Positions 1-10,126 are shown, numbered from the stretch's first letter. The stretch: 64,000 bases of DNA from Ramlibacter agri (GCF_012927085.1 NZ_JABBFX010000001.1:1-64000), one strand, 5' to 3'. The notes: generated by a model not told the origin, from the sequence alone. Made by a program: numbers and translations.

Positions 1-473
1 AGCAGTTCGCGCACTTCCATTTCGACCAGTTCCAGCAGTTCCGCGTCGTCCACCATGTCGCACTTGTTCATGAACACGATGATGTAGGGCACGCCCACCT
101 GGCGCGCCAGCAGGATGTGCTCGCGCGTCTGGGGCATCGGGCCGTCAGCGGCCGACACCACCAGGATGGCGCCGTCCATCTGGGCGGCACCGGTGATCAT
201 GTTCTTCACGTAGTCGGCGTGGCCGGGGCAGTCCACGTGCGCGTAGTGACGGTTCTGCGTCTCGTACTCGACGTGCGCGGTGTTGATCGTGATGCCGCGG
301 GCCTTTTCTTCGGGCGCCGCGTCGATCTGGTCGTAGGCCTTGGCTTCGCCGCCGAACTTGGTCGACAGCACGGTCGTGATCGCCGCCGTCAGGGTCGTCT
401 TGCCGTGGTCCACGTGGCCGATCGTGCCGACGTTGACGTGCGGCTTGGTCCGCTCGAACTTACCTTTTGCCAT
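1..473 (-). CDS. tuf: Elongation factor Tu, N-terminal part (runs off the left edge)
   Basis: GTPase that carries aminoacyl-tRNA to the ribosome in the cytoplasm. The visible 157 residues are the start of the G domain: [19 protein letters not shown], the P-loop GHVDHGKT, the switch I region with RGITI, the DCPGH G3 motif and the NKCD G4 motif. The gene is cut by the window edge. Three tRNA genes lie directly upstream on the same strand, which is the usual Tyr-Gly-Thr-tufB arrangement, so it is probably the tufB copy and cotranscribed with them. ATG at 473 is preceded by a short purine-rich stretch. Confidence 0.97.
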   Translation of the reverse strand, partial: MAKGKFERTKPHVNVGTIGHVDHGKTTLTAAITTVLSTKFGGEAKAYDQIDAAPEEKARGITINTAHVEYETQNRHYAHVDCPGHADYVKNMITGAAQMDGAILVVSAADGPMPQTREHILLARQVGVPYIIVFMNKCDMVDDAELLELVEMEVREL

Positions 474-508
474 TTTTTCGACTCCGAAAAAAGATCACAA
501 CCAATTCG

Positions 509-583
<75 letters not shown>

Positions 584-627
584 AAAAATCCTGTCGCCTA
601 GCTTTCTAGTCCAATTTCGAAGAGTCG

Positions 628-701
628 TGGAGCGGGAGACGGGAATCGAACCCGCGTCATTAGCTTGGAAGGCTAAGGTTCTACCATTGAACTACTCCCG
701 C
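628..701 (-). tRNA. tRNA-Gly (anticodon TCC)
   Basis: Minus-strand cloverleaf with acceptor GCGGGAG/CTCCCGC, anticodon loop CTTCCAA giving TCC, T-loop GGTTCGATTCCC, discriminator T and encoded CCA. It lies between the Tyr and Thr tRNAs of the tuf cluster. Confidence 0.96.
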
Positions 702-771
702 ATTCGGGAGTTCAACGGCTCCTAAGCGGCAAGCCTGCTCTTTTGCAACTCATCAAATCGGAACATTTCGC

Positions 772-857
772 TGGTGGAGGAGGCTGGATTCGAACCAGCG
801 TAGGCGTAAGCCAACAGATTTACAGTCTGCCCCCTTTAGCCACTCGGGCACCCCTCC
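772..857 (-). tRNA. tRNA-Tyr (anticodon GTA)
   Basis: An 86-nt class II tRNA on the minus strand with a long variable arm, acceptor GGAGGGG, anticodon loop CTGTAAA giving GTA, T-loop GGTTCGAATCC and encoded CCA. It is first in the tRNA-tuf transcription unit. Confidence 0.96.
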
Positions 858-869
858 GGCGAGCCCATG

Positions 870-878
870 ACTATAACA
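870..878 (-). promoter_or_regulatory. Extended -10 promoter of the tRNA-Tyr/Gly/Thr-tuf unit
   Basis: The minus strand carries TGTTATAGT, an extended -10 element (TG-N-TATAGT), ending 12 nt before the mature 5' end of tRNA-Tyr. That spacing fits a start site a few bases before the tRNA. No convincing -35 hexamer is seen 17 nt upstream. Confidence 0.6.
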
Positions 879-953
879 CCATTCGCGGCCCAGGTCGCGC
901 AGCGAGCTGCGATCCGTCACGAAATCTGGCTCGCGCATTGCTAACCTGCTTCC

Positions 954-2081
954 ATGCGAATGCTCAACCTGGCCCTCCAGGGCGGCGGCTCCCACGGGGC
1001 CTTTACCTGGGGCGTGCTGGACGCCCTGCTCGAGGACGGCCGGATCGTCCCCGAAGGAATCAGCGGCACCAGTGCCGGCGCCGTCAATGCCGTGGCGCTG
1101 GCCAGCGGCTGGGCCAAGGCCGAAGCCGCCGGCCGCGACCCGCGTGAAGGCGCCCGCGAGAAGCTGGCGGGCATCTGGCACCGGGTCAGTGCGATGGGCA
1201 GCCTGGGGACGCTGCAGCAGCAGTTCACCCGCATGCTCTGGGGCGGGCTGCCGCCGGAGCTGTCGCCGGGCGCCTTCATCGGCAATGCCTGGCGCGGCCT
1301 GCTGTCGCCCTACCAGGCCAATCCACTGGACATCAACCCGCTGCGCGGGATGCTTGAAGAAGAGATCGACTTCCAGGCAATTGCGGCGCACGCAACGCTC
1401 AAAGTGTTCGTTTCGGCAACGCACGTGACCACCGGCAAGGCCGTTGTGTTCAGCGGCAGCCGGCTCGACGCGCGTGCCGTGCTGGCCTCGGCCTGCCTCC
1501 CCTTGCTGTTCCAGGCGGTGCAGATCGACGGCGAGCCGTACTGGGACGGCGGCTATTCCGTGAACCCGGCCCTGTCACCGCTGATCCGCGAGTGCCGCTC
1601 GTCCGACGTCATGCTGGTGCAGATCAACCCGCTCGAGCGGTCCAAGACGCCCAAGACCTCGGCCGAGATCCTGGACCGCATCAACGAGCTGACCTTCAAC
1701 GCCAGCCTGCTGACGCAGATGCGCGCCATCGATTTCGTCAACCGGCTGCTGGCCGAAGGCGCGATTTCGCACGAGCGCTGCAAGAGCGTGCGGCTGCACC
1801 GCATCGAAGGCGGTCCGGCGCTGGAGGCCTACCCGCCCTCCAGCAAGACCTCGGCGGACGGCGTGATGATCAGCCGGCTGTTCGACGCCGGCCGCGCCGC
1901 GGGCAAGGAGTGGCTGGACCTGCAGTTCGCCGCGCTGGGCGAGCGCGGCACGGTGGACATCGGCCGGGACTACCTGGACGACACACAGCTGGAGCTGCCC
2001 CATCCGTCGTCGCTGGCCGTGTCCATCGGCCGGGGCTTCCGGCCGTGGCTGGCGCGCTGGCTGCGCCTGCAGCGCGGCTAG
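954..2081 (+). CDS. Patatin-like phospholipase family protein
   Basis: Predicted serine acyl hydrolase acting on lipid esters, 375 aa. The patatin signature is complete: oxyanion glycine loop LQGGGSHGAF near the N terminus, nucleophile elbow GTSAG around residue 40, and the catalytic aspartate in WDGGYSVNP near residue 198. There is no signal peptide, so it is probably cytosolic or membrane-associated. An ATG two codons downstream is an equally possible start. It is convergent with the M20 gene, the two stop codons overlapping by 3 nt. The substrate is unknown. Confidence 0.9.
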   Translation: MRMLNLALQGGGSHGAFTWGVLDALLEDGRIVPEGISGTSAGAVNAVALASGWAKAEAAGRDPREGAREKLAGIWHRVSAMGSLGTLQQQFTRMLWGGLPPELSPGAFIGNAWRGLLSPYQANPLDINPLRGMLEEEIDFQAIAAHATLKVFVSATHVTTGKAVVFSGSRLDARAVLASACLPLLFQAVQIDGEPYWDGGYSVNPALSPLIRECRSSDVMLVQINPLERSKTPKTSAEILDRINELTFNASLLTQMRAIDFVNRLLAEGAISHERCKSVRLHRIEGGPALEAYPPSSKTSADGVMISRLFDAGRAAGKEWLDLQFAALGERGTVDIGRDYLDDTQLELPHPSSLAVSIGRGFRPWLARWLRLQRG

Positions 2082-3271
2082 CGCTGGTTCAGCACGAAAG
2101 GCGCGGCAGCGAACATGCGCACGCCGTGCTCCAGCGCGTCTTCGTCGAAGTCGAAGTGCGGGTGGTGGTGCGGGTGGCGGATGCCCTTGGCCTCGCTGCG
2201 CGCGCCGATCAGCGCATAGGCTCCGGGCGTGTTCACCGTGAAGGCGCTGAAGTCCTCGCTATTGGGCAGCGGGTTCATCGTGTGCAGCGGGATCTCGGGC
2301 AAGGCGCCCTGCACCGCCTCGCGCAGCGCCGCGGCGGTGGTGGCGTCGTTGACCACCGGCCGGTAGCCGCGCACGTATTCCAGCTCGATGGTGGCGCCGT
2401 GCGCGTCGGCCACGCCGCGGGCGATGCGCTCGATGCGCCCCGGCACCGCGTCGCGCACGGCCGGTGAATAGCAGCGCACCGAACCCGAAAGCTCCGCATG
2501 GTCGGGGATCACGTTGAAAGCCGTGCCCGCATGGAAGCGCGTCACCGAGACGATCAGCGCATCGTGGGCATCGGTGTTGCGCGCGACGATCGCCTGCAGG
2601 TTGGCGACGATCTGCGAACCGATCCAGATCGGGTCGATGCAGCGGTCCGGGTTGGCCGCGTGGCCGCCCTTGCCCTGCACGCGCAGCACGAAGCGGTCGG
2701 AACTGGCCAGGGTCGGGCCATCGAGCACCACGATGCGGCCGGTGTCCACGGTGGACATCACGTGCGCCGCGATGATCTGGTCCACGCCTTCCATGACGCC
2801 CGCATCCACCATCTGCTGCGCGCCACCGGGGTGCTGCTCCTCGGCGTGCTGGAAGAAGAAGCGCACCTCGCCCGGCAGCTGCTCGCGCAGGCCGGCCAGC
2901 AGGCGTGCCGCGCCCAGCAGCATCGCCGCGTGGCCATCGTGGCCGCAGGCATGCATGGCCCCGGGGCGCAGCGAGGCGTAGTTGCAGGTCTTCGCGTCCT
3001 GCAGCGGCAGGGCGTCGATGTCGGCGCGGATCGCCAGCACCTTGCCGGGCTGCGCACCCTGCAGGCGCGCGACGATGCTGGTCGCCGTCGGCCGCTCCAG
3101 GCTCAGGCCCGGGATCTTGCGCAGTTCGCCTTCGATGAAATCGGCGGTGTCGAACTCCTTGAAGGACAGTTCGGCATGGCGGTGCATGTGGCGGCGCCAG
3201 TCGACCACCTGCGGGTGCTGCGTGCGCGCCAGGCCGGCGAGGTCGCGCGCAAAGGCTTCGTTGAGGGCCAT
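2078..3271 (-). CDS. M20-family amidohydrolase (hippurate/N-acyl-amino-acid hydrolase type)
   Basis: Metal-dependent amidase of the M20 aminoacylase group, 397 aa. Metal-ligand motifs are visible: IRADIDALP, ACGHDGH, HAEEQHPGG with the paired glutamates, the AAHVM histidine, and a C-terminal PNSEDFSAF. The lid/dimer domain begins around KGGHAANP. ATG at 3271 has GGAG 5 nt upstream; a GTG at 3277 would overlap the Bug stop by 4 nt. It directly follows the Bug receptor, which suggests that the receptor imports an amide or N-acyl compound that this enzyme cleaves. The substrate is not known. Confidence 0.9.
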   Translation of the reverse strand: MALNEAFARDLAGLARTQHPQVVDWRRHMHRHAELSFKEFDTADFIEGELRKIPGLSLERPTATSIVARLQGAQPGKVLAIRADIDALPLQDAKTCNYASLRPGAMHACGHDGHAAMLLGAARLLAGLREQLPGEVRFFFQHAEEQHPGGAQQMVDAGVMEGVDQIIAAHVMSTVDTGRIVVLDGPTLASSDRFVLRVQGKGGHAANPDRCIDPIWIGSQIVANLQAIVARNTDAHDALIVSVTRFHAGTAFNVIPDHAELSGSVRCYSPAVRDAVPGRIERIARGVADAHGATIELEYVRGYRPVVNDATTAAALREAVQGALPEIPLHTMNPLPNSEDFSAFTVNTPGAYALIGARSEAKGIRHPHHHPHFDFDEDALEHGVRMFAAAPFVLNQR

Positions 3272-3273
3272 GT

Positions 3274-4272
3274 TCACTCCACTTCGATCTTGCGGACCTG
3301 GACCACCTTGCGCACGCGCTCCAGTGTGGTGGCGATCATCTTGCCGAACTGCTCCGGCGAATTGCCGATCGGGTCCGCGCCCAGCTCCTTCATGCGGGCC
3401 TGCACCACCGGGTCCTTCAAGGCCTCGACGGCCGCGGCCTGCAGGCGCGCGACGATGGGCGCCGGCGTCTTCGCGGGCGCGACCAGGCCGAACCAGGTGA
3501 TCGCCAGCTCGTTCAGCTCCGGGTGGCCCAGCTCCTTGAACGTGGGCACGTTGGGCAGCGCCGGCAGGCGCTTGTCCGCAGCAACCGCGAAAGGCACCAG
3601 CTTGCCGGCCTTGATGAAGGGCGCGGACGACGGGTACTGGTCCGACAGCACCTGGGTCTCGCCCGCGAGCGCGCCGTTGATCACGAGGCCCATGCCGCGG
3701 TAGGGGACGTGCCGCAGCTGCAGCTTGAGCTCGTCGTTCATCGCTTCGATGATCAGGTGGCCGATCGAGCCGACGCCCGGCGAGCCCGAAGTGAACTGGC
3801 CCGGCCTGGACTGCACCAGCGTCACGAACTCCTTGAAGTCGTGGACGTTCAGGCTCGGGTTGGTCGAGAACACCGACGGAATGGAGGCCAGCGCGGTGAT
3901 CGGCGCGAAGTCCTTGATCGGGTCGGTGCGCGAGGCCTTCAGCAGCACCGGGTTCACGGCCAGCGTGCTCACGGTGCCGACGCCGATCGTGTAGCCGTCC
4001 GGCGCAGCACGGGCCACGGCCTCGGCGCCGATCGCGCCGCCGGCGCCCGCGCGGTTGTCCACCACCACCGGCTGGCCCAGGGCCTTCTGCATGCGGTCGG
4101 CCACCAGCCGGGCCACGATGTCGGTCGAGCCGCCGGGCGCGAAGGGCACGATCAGCTTCACCGGCTTGTCCGGGTAGCCGTCCTGCGCCACCGCGGTTTG
4201 CAGGCCGAAGGCGGCCAGCGAGCCGGCCAGCGCGATCGCCGCGAAGGAGCGGCGCTTCCCAGAAATTCTCAT
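3274..4272 (-). CDS. Bug-family tripartite tricarboxylate-type solute-binding receptor
   Basis: Periplasmic binding protein of the Bug (TctC-like) family, 332 aa. It has an N-terminal signal peptide (MRISGKRRSFAAIALAGS, cleaved about AVA-QDG), then the family hallmarks YPDKPVKLIVPFAPGGSTD, NRAGAGGAIGA and APDGYT, and later LPNVPTFKELG. The start at 4272 has GAGGACC upstream. Membrane partners TctA/TctB are not nearby, as is usual for Bug paralogues in Burkholderiales. It is divergent from a LysR gene across a large palindrome and precedes the M20 hydrolase. Confidence 0.92.
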   Translation of the reverse strand: MRISGKRRSFAAIALAGSLAAFGLQTAVAQDGYPDKPVKLIVPFAPGGSTDIVARLVADRMQKALGQPVVVDNRAGAGGAIGAEAVARAAPDGYTIGVGTVSTLAVNPVLLKASRTDPIKDFAPITALASIPSVFSTNPSLNVHDFKEFVTLVQSRPGQFTSGSPGVGSIGHLIIEAMNDELKLQLRHVPYRGMGLVINGALAGETQVLSDQYPSSAPFIKAGKLVPFAVAADKRLPALPNVPTFKELGHPELNELAITWFGLVAPAKTPAPIVARLQAAAVEALKDPVVQARMKELGADPIGNSPEQFGKMIATTLERVRKVVQVRKIEVE

Positions 4273-4297
4273 TTGCAGGTCCTCGTACGAAACGCCT

Positions 4298-4348
4298 GGA
4301 TTATCGGAAGCCGCTATTGGCATTTCCAATCGGCTTTACGATGAATCC
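4298..4348. promoter_or_regulatory. Nested palindrome, probable LysR operator
   Basis: The 91-nt divergent gap between the Bug receptor and its LysR regulator contains a two-layer inverted repeat. The outer arms are 4298-4313 and 4331-4348, matching at nearly every base apart from small bulges. The core is ATTGG-N5-CCAAT at 4316-4330, which contains the T-N11-A pattern (4317 to 4329) of LysR-type sites. Position and symmetry support an autoregulatory and activating site. Confidence 0.7.
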
Positions 4349-4363
4349 ATAAGCACCGCGTAT

Positions 4364-5302
4364 ATGTCCGACCCTGCCGTCCTGTTCAACCGGCTGCTGG
4401 CCCGCGGCCGGCTGCGCCACCTGCACCTGCTGGTGGCGCTGGCCGATGCCGGCAGCGTGCAGCGCGCGGCAGCCGTCGTCGGCATGAGCCAGCCCGCCGC
4501 GACGCAGGCCCTGGTGGACCTCGAGGAGCTGTTCGACGCGGCGCTGTTCGAGCGGCATGCGCGCGGCGTGCGCTTGACGAGCTTCGGCGAGGCGGTCGTG
4601 CCGGTCGCGCGCAACGTGCTGCAGGCCTTGCGTTCGTCCACCGAGGCCGTGGCGGCGCTGCGTGCCGGGGCGCAGGCGCTGCTGCGCCTGGGCTGCATCC
4701 CCGCGGCCGCTTCCAGCCTGCTGTGCCGGGCGCTGCCGCGGCTGGTGGCCGCCCAGCCGGGGCTGCGGGTCGAACTGTCCGAGCACAACACCGACCACCT
4801 GATCCCCGAACTGGCGGCCGGCCGGCTCGACGCGGTGCTGTGCCGCAAGCAGCGTTCGCTGCCGCCGGACTGGCGCTTCGAGCTGCTGCTGCGCGACGAA
4901 CCCGTGGTCATCGCCGCGCCTGAACATCCGCTCGCCCGCCAGCCCAAGGTGCCGCTGGCTGCGCTGGCCATGCAGGCCTGGATCCTGCCGCCGCGCGGCA
5001 TGGGCGTGCGCGACTACCACGAGGAACTGTGGGCGGCCCATGCCAACCCGCCGCCGGTCTATCCGCTGGTGACTACCGCGCTGCCGGTGGTGCTGGAGGC
5101 CATGCGCACGACCGGCGCCGTCACACTGCTGCCTCGCAGCATGGTGGGCCAGCTGGTGGAATGGGGCGTGGTGGCTGTGCTCGACGTAGCCCTGCCCGTG
5201 CTGCCGCAGGCCGGCCTCGAAGGGATCGGGCTGCTCACCACCGGCGAGGCCGACCCGCCCGCGCTCACCGCCTTGCGGGCGCAGTTGCGCGCACTGGCCT
5301 AA
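4364..5302 (+). CDS. LysR-family transcriptional regulator
   Basis: DNA-binding regulator of 312 aa with an N-terminal winged helix (LRHLHLLVALADAGSVQRAA, then MSQPAATQALVDLEE) and a C-terminal substrate-binding fold from about residue 95. Divergent from the Bug/M20 pair and so probably their activator, sensing the imported compound or its product. It ends convergently with ung, overlapping by 4 nt. Confidence 0.93.
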   Translation: MSDPAVLFNRLLARGRLRHLHLLVALADAGSVQRAAAVVGMSQPAATQALVDLEELFDAALFERHARGVRLTSFGEAVVPVARNVLQALRSSTEAVAALRAGAQALLRLGCIPAAASSLLCRALPRLVAAQPGLRVELSEHNTDHLIPELAAGRLDAVLCRKQRSLPPDWRFELLLRDEPVVIAAPEHPLARQPKVPLAALAMQAWILPPRGMGVRDYHEELWAAHANPPPVYPLVTTALPVVLEAMRTTGAVTLLPRSMVGQLVEWGVVAVLDVALPVLPQAGLEGIGLLTTGEADPPALTALRAQLRALA

Positions 5303-5994
5303 AAGACGCCCTGCACGCCCCGGTCGGCGAGCCACTCGCGCGCCTGCGTGAAATGCCCGCAGCCCAGGAAAGGCACAGGCAGCCGCCGCGCCGATAGCGG
5401 CGAGGGATGATTCGCCTGCAGGATGAGGATGTCCCGCCCATGCTGCCGCGCCGTCGCCTCGATCAGCAGCGCCTTGGCCTGCGCATGCGCGCCCCACAGC
5501 AGGTAGACGCAGGGCGTGGCGCTCGCGGCCACCAGTTGCACGAGGCGGTCCGTGAGCGCCTCCCAGCCCTTCTCCGCATGGCTGGCCGGCTGGCCTTCTT
5601 CCACGGTGAGGCAGGCGTTCAGCAGCAGCACTCCATGGCGCGCCCATTCCACCAGCGAGCCGCTTTTCGGGCTGCAGCCCATCTCCTTGAAGATGTTCCG
5701 CAGCGAAGGCGGCAGCCTCACGCCTTCCGCCACGGAAAACGCCAGCCCCTCCGCCTGGCCATGCCCGTGATACGGGTCCTGGCCCAGCACCACGGCATGC
5801 ACGCCTTCCAGCGGCGTCAGCTCCAGCGCACGCAGCGGATGCGGCGGGTAGATGGTGGCGCCTGCCTCGATGCGCTCGCGCAGGAAGGCTGCCAGGCGCT
5901 GCCCTTCGACGCTGGCGAGGAAGCCGTCGACCGCCTCGCGCCAGCTGGACGCGAGCGGCCACTCCGCGGGCGCCCAGTGCGTCAGCCGGTCCAT
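5299..5994 (-). CDS. ung: Uracil-DNA glycosylase
   Basis: Removes uracil from DNA as the first step of base excision repair, 231 aa, family-1 UDG. The water-activating motif GQDPYHG is near residue 75, LLLNACLTVEEG follows, and the minor-groove loop HPSPLSA is near residue 196. Its ATG overlaps the trpC stop by one base (TGATG), so it is translationally coupled as the last gene of the trp transcription unit. Confidence 0.97.
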   Translation of the reverse strand: MDRLTHWAPAEWPLASSWREAVDGFLASVEGQRLAAFLRERIEAGATIYPPHPLRALELTPLEGVHAVVLGQDPYHGHGQAEGLAFSVAEGVRLPPSLRNIFKEMGCSPKSGSLVEWARHGVLLLNACLTVEEGQPASHAEKGWEALTDRLVQLVAASATPCVYLLWGAHAQAKALLIEATARQHGRDILILQANHPSPLSARRLPVPFLGCGHFTQAREWLADRGVQGVF

Positions 5995-6785
5995 CAGGCG
6001 CCGAACAGGTTTTCCAGCGCCTCGCCCGGCTCGTCGGCGCGCATGAACGCTTCGCCGACCAGGAAGGCGTGGACGCCGGCGGCGCGCATCTTCTGCACGT
6101 CGGCCGGAGCCAGGATGCCCGACTCGGTGACCAGCACGCGGTCCGCCGGCACCTGCGGCAGCAGGCCCAGCGTGGTGTCCAGGCTCACCTCGAAGGTGCG
6201 CAGGTTGCGGTTGTTGATGCCCAGCAGCGGCGTCTTGAGCTTCAGCGCGCGCTGCAGCTCTTCGCCGTCGTGCACCTCCACCAGCACCGCCATGTCGAGG
6301 CTGCGGGCGATCGCTTCCAGCTCCGCCATCTGCGCGTCGCTGAGGCAGGCGGCAATCAGCAGGATGCAGTCCGCGCCCATGACGCGCGACTCGTACACCT
6401 GGTAGGGGTCGACCAGGAAATCCTTGCGCAGCACCGGCAGGTCGCAGGACGCGCGTGCCTGCTTCAGGAAGTCCGGCTCGCCCTGGAAGAACTGGCGATC
6501 CGTCAGCACCGACAGGCAGGCCGCGCCGTGCTCGGCATAGCTCTGCGCGATGTCGGCGGGGATGAAGTCCTCGCGGATCACGCCCTTGCTGGGACTCGCC
6601 TTCTTGACCTCGGCGATCACGGCGGCCTTGCCCGCCGCGATCTTGGCGCGCAAGGCGCCGGCGAAGTCGCGCGTCAGCACGCGGCTGAAAGCGTCCTCGC
6701 GCACCGCCTCCAGCGATCTCTTCTTCCTGGCCGCCGCGACTTCCTCGCGCTTGACGGCAACGATCTTTTCCAGGATGTCAGCCAT
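5994..6785 (-). CDS. trpC: Indole-3-glycerol-phosphate synthase
   Basis: Ring closure of CdRP to indole-3-glycerol phosphate in tryptophan synthesis; TIM barrel of 263 aa. Conserved stretches: [11 protein letters not shown] (catalytic lysine), [40 protein letters not shown] and FLVGEAFMR. It is monofunctional, with no TrpF domain. It sits 3 nt downstream of trpD. Confidence 0.97.
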   Translation of the reverse strand: MADILEKIVAVKREEVAAARKKRSLEAVREDAFSRVLTRDFAGALRAKIAAGKAAVIAEVKKASPSKGVIREDFIPADIAQSYAEHGAACLSVLTDRQFFQGEPDFLKQARASCDLPVLRKDFLVDPYQVYESRVMGADCILLIAACLSDAQMAELEAIARSLDMAVLVEVHDGEELQRALKLKTPLLGINNRNLRTFEVSLDTTLGLLPQVPADRVLVTESGILAPADVQKMRAAGVHAFLVGEAFMRADEPGEALENLFGA

Positions 6786-6788
6786 GGT

Positions 6789-7820
6789 TCAACCCGCCAG
6801 GCTCTTGCTCACGCGCACCAGCTGCTCGAGCTTGGCGCGGGCGGCACCCGTTTCAATCGCAGCACGCGCCTTCGCGATGCCCTCGGGGATGTCCTTGGCG
6901 ACGTTCGCGGCATACAGCGCGACGCCTGCATTGAACACCACGATGTCGCGCGCGGGCCCGGCCTGGTTGTCCAGCACCTGGCGCATCAGCGTCACCGACT
7001 CCTGCGGCGACTCCACCTTGAAGGTGCGGTTGCTCGCCATCGGCAGGCCGAAGTCTTCCGGGTGGATCTCGTACTCGGTGATCTCGCCGTTCCTCAGCTC
7101 GCCCACCATCGTGGCCGCGCCCAGGCTCACTTCGTCCATGCCGTCGCGGCCGTAGACGACGAGCGCGTGGTCGGCGCCGAGGCGCTGCAGCGCGCGCACC
7201 TGGATGCCCACCAGGTCCGCGTGGAACACGCCCATCAGGATGTTGGGCGCACCGGCCGGGTTGGTCAGCGGACCGAGGATGTTGAAGATGGTGCGCACGC
7301 CCATTTCCTTGCGCACGGGCGCCACGTTCTTCATGGCCGGGTGGTGGTTGGGCGCGAACATGAAGCCGATGCCGGCCTCGGCGATGCACCTGGCGATGGC
7401 TTCCGGCGACAGGTTCAGCGCGACGCCCAGCGCTTCCACCACGTCGGCACTGCCGCTCTTGCTGGAGACGCCGCGGTTGCCGTGCTTGCTGACCTTGGCG
7501 CCGGCGGCGGCCGCCACGAACATGCTGGTGGTGGAGATGTTGAAGGTGTGCGAACCGTCCCCGCCGGTGCCGACGATGTCAACCAGGTGGGTCTTGTCGA
7601 CCACGTTGACCTTGGTGGCGAACTCGCGCATCACCGTGGCGGCGGCGGTGATCTCGCCGATGGTTTCCTTCTTCACGCGCAGGCCGGTGATGATGGCCGC
7701 GGTCATCACGGGCGACAGTTCGCCGCTCATGATGAGGCGCATGATCTTGAGCATCTCGTCGTGGAAGATCTCGCGGTGCTCGATGGTGCGCTGGAGCGCT
7801 TCCTGGGGCGTGATGGACAT
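6789..7820 (-). CDS. trpD: Anthranilate phosphoribosyltransferase
   Basis: Transfers phosphoribose from PRPP to anthranilate, 343 aa. Signature segments are [14 protein letters not shown] (PRPP loop), [16 protein letters not shown] and [12 protein letters not shown]. The N-terminal helical domain starts [19 protein letters not shown]. It is separate from trpG, as in most betaproteobacteria. A 22-nt gap separates it from the LysE-type gene upstream. Confidence 0.97.
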   Translation of the reverse strand: MSITPQEALQRTIEHREIFHDEMLKIMRLIMSGELSPVMTAAIITGLRVKKETIGEITAAATVMREFATKVNVVDKTHLVDIVGTGGDGSHTFNISTTSMFVAAAAGAKVSKHGNRGVSSKSGSADVVEALGVALNLSPEAIARCIAEAGIGFMFAPNHHPAMKNVAPVRKEMGVRTIFNILGPLTNPAGAPNILMGVFHADLVGIQVRALQRLGADHALVVYGRDGMDEVSLGAATMVGELRNGEITEYEIHPEDFGLPMASNRTFKVESPQESVTLMRQVLDNQAGPARDIVVFNAGVALYAANVAKDIPEGIAKARAAIETGAARAKLEQLVRVSKSLAG

Positions 7821-7842
7821 GAGCTGTCTCCTCGGGGATGCG

Positions 7843-8484
7843 TTATCGGGACGGGCTCTCGGCCAGCGCGAGGCGCAGGCCGAAAGCGATGAACATGGCG
7901 CCGGCGGCCCGGTCCAGCCACTGCATGCCGCGCCGTACGGCGCCGCTGCGGGCCATCCAGGCGGCGGCCAGCGCCCAGCCGCTGTTGACGGCGACGCTGT
8001 TGACGTTGAACAGCGTGCCCAGCGCGACGAAGGCCAGCGCCTTGTGCTCGACGACGGGCGCGATGAACTGCGGCACGAAGGCCAGGAAGAAGATCGCGAC
8101 CTTGGGGTTCAGCACATTGGTGAGGAAGCCGCCGCGGAAAACCTGTTTCAAGGTTTTGGGCGTGCCCTCGCAGGCCATCGGTGAGCTCGCAGGCGAACCG
8201 CGGCTCACCAGCAACTTCACGCCAACCCACAACAGGTAAGCCGCGCCCGCCCATTTCAGGACATTGAACGCCGCCGACGAAGCCGCAAGCAGCGCGCTCA
8301 CGCCGATCGCCGCGGCGAACACGTGCACGAAGCAACCGGCGGTGATCCCGAGCCCCGCGACCACACCCGCTTTCGCGCCGCTCCGCAGCGAGTTGCTGAC
8401 GATGTACAGCACGTCGGGCCCGGGCGTGAGGTTCAGCAGCAGGCCGGCAGCGATGAACAGCAGGAGGTGTTGCAGATCCGGCAT
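7843..8484 (-). CDS. LysE/RhtB-family amino-acid exporter
   Basis: Inner-membrane efflux protein of 213 aa with about six hydrophobic segments. It begins with the family-typical [24 protein letters not shown], followed by [17 protein letters not shown]. It lies 3 nt after ltaE, a threonine aldolase, so threonine, homoserine or a related amino acid is a plausible substrate (inference). It interrupts the trpG-trpD order. Confidence 0.9.
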   Translation of the reverse strand: MPDLQHLLLFIAAGLLLNLTPGPDVLYIVSNSLRSGAKAGVVAGLGITAGCFVHVFAAAIGVSALLAASSAAFNVLKWAGAAYLLWVGVKLLVSRGSPASSPMACEGTPKTLKQVFRGGFLTNVLNPKVAIFFLAFVPQFIAPVVEHKALAFVALGTLFNVNSVAVNSGWALAAAWMARSGAVRRGMQWLDRAAGAMFIAFGLRLALAESPSR

Positions 8485-8487
8485 GCC

Positions 8488-9534
8488 TCAGGCCTTGAAG
8501 AAGGAGCGGATCGCCGCCACCGCGCGATCGACGCCGGCGGCATCGACGTCGAGGTGCGTCGCGAAGCGCAGCCGGTACAGGCCCGTGGCCAGCACGCCGT
8601 TGCGCTGCAGGTGCGGCAGCAGCCCGCCCGAACGCTCGCGCGCGGGACCGACGAGATCCACGAACAGGATGTTGGTCTCCGGCGCTTCCACCTGCAGGCC
8701 TTCGATGCCGGCCAGCCCGTCGGCCAGCCGCTTCGCCAGTGCGTGGTCCTGCGCCAGCCGGTCGATCTGGTGGTCCAGGGCATAGCTGGCGGCAGCGGCC
8801 AGCAGGCCGGATTGCCGCATCGCGCCACCGGCCATCTTGCGGATGCGGCGGGCGCGGGCGATCAGGTCCCTGGACCCGCACAGCGCGGAGCCGACCGGCG
8901 CGCCGAGGCCCTTGCTGAAGCAGACCGAGACGCTGTCGAAATGCCGGGCGATGCGGCGCGCCTCCGCCCGGGCATCGCTGCCCGTCTGCGCCGCCTGCGC
9001 CACCGCGGCGTTGAACAGGCGGGCGCCATCGAGGTGCGTGGACAGGCCCTTGGAACGCGCCAGCGCGGTCGCCTGCTCGAGGTACGCCATGGGCATCACC
9101 TTGCCGCCCAGCGTGTTCTCCAGCGCCAGCAGCCGGGTGCGCGCGAAGTGCGGGTCGTCCGGCTTGATGGCCGCTTCGATGTCCGCGAGCGCCAGCGTGC
9201 CATCCGGCTGGTGGTCCAGCGGCTGCGGCTGCACGCTGCCGAAGACAGCGGCGCCGCCGCCCTCCCAGCGGTAGCAGTGCTGCATCTGGCCCACGATGTA
9301 TTCCTCGCCGCGCTGGCAATGCGCGAGCACGCCGCACAGGTTGCTTTGCGTGCCGGTGGGGACGAACAGGGCCGCCTCGAAGCCGAGGAGTCCGGCGATC
9401 TGGTCCTGCAGCGCGTTGACGCTGGGATCGTCGCCGAAGACGTCGTCGCCCAGCGGCGCGGCCAGCATGGCGGCGCGCATGCCCTCGGTGGGCTGGGTGA
9501 CGGTATCGCTGCGCAGGTCGACCGGCTTCGTCAT
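8488..9534 (-). CDS. ltaE: Low-specificity L-threonine aldolase (PLP enzyme)
   Basis: Cleaves L-threonine or allo-threonine to glycine and acetaldehyde; fold-type I PLP enzyme, 348 aa. It starts [19 protein letters not shown], has the [11 protein letters not shown] loop, [12 protein letters not shown] for cofactor aspartate binding and [14 protein letters not shown] with the Schiff-base lysine. ATG overlaps the trpG stop by 4 nt, indicating coupled expression with the trp genes. Confidence 0.92.
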   Translation of the reverse strand: MTKPVDLRSDTVTQPTEGMRAAMLAAPLGDDVFGDDPSVNALQDQIAGLLGFEAALFVPTGTQSNLCGVLAHCQRGEEYIVGQMQHCYRWEGGGAAVFGSVQPQPLDHQPDGTLALADIEAAIKPDDPHFARTRLLALENTLGGKVMPMAYLEQATALARSKGLSTHLDGARLFNAAVAQAAQTGSDARAEARRIARHFDSVSVCFSKGLGAPVGSALCGSRDLIARARRIRKMAGGAMRQSGLLAAAASYALDHQIDRLAQDHALAKRLADGLAGIEGLQVEAPETNILFVDLVGPARERSGGLLPHLQRNGVLATGLYRLRFATHLDVDAAGVDRAVAAIRSFFKA

Positions 9535-10103
9535 CTTTTCTGCTCCAGGAAGTTCTTCAGCATCGCGTGCCCATGCTCGGTGAGGATGGACTCGGGGTGG
9601 AACTGCACGCCTTCGAGCGGGATCTCCGCGTGGCGCACGCCCATGATCTCGCCATCATCGGTCCAGGCCGTCACCTTCAGCTCGCGCGGGCAGCTTTCGC
9701 GCTCGATGGCCAGCGAGTGATAACGATTGACCGTGAACTTCTCGGGCAGGCCCGCGAACACGCCTTCACGCGTGGTGGTGATCTCGCTGACCTTGCCGTG
9801 CATCAGCTGCTGCGCGCGAATGATCTTGCCACCGAGCGCGGCGCCGATGGACTGGTGCCCCAGGCAGACGCCCAGGATAGGGAGCTTGCCGGCGAAGTGG
9901 CGAATGGCTTCAACCGATATTCCCGCTTCGGCAGGCGAGCAGGGACCAGGCGAAATCACCAGGCGATCGGGCGCGCGCGCGGCGATGCCTTCGACAGTGA
10001 TTTCATCATTGCGAAACACCTCCACCTCCGCACCCAGTTCCCCGAAGTACTGGACCAGGTTGTAGGTGAAGCTGTCGTAGTTGTCGACCATCAGGAGTTT
10101 CAT
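9531..10103 (-). CDS. trpG: Anthranilate synthase component II (glutamine amidotransferase)
   Basis: Supplies ammonia from glutamine to TrpE; class I amidotransferase, 190 aa. [20 protein letters not shown] opens the protein, the nucleophile lies in [10 protein letters not shown], and the His/Glu pair is in [13 protein letters not shown]. The start at 10103 is chosen over an upstream in-frame ATG at 10169 because homologues begin with MKLL and the longer version reads through the left arm of the GxxExxY repeat. It may also serve folate synthesis as PabA. Confidence 0.96.
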   Translation of the reverse strand: MKLLMVDNYDSFTYNLVQYFGELGAEVEVFRNDEITVEGIAARAPDRLVISPGPCSPAEAGISVEAIRHFAGKLPILGVCLGHQSIGAALGGKIIRAQQLMHGKVSEITTTREGVFAGLPEKFTVNRYHSLAIERESCPRELKVTAWTDDGEIMGVRHAEIPLEGVQFHPESILTEHGHAMLKNFLEQKR

Positions 10104-10126
10104 CGGGCGCTCCCACAGGAAAACGG

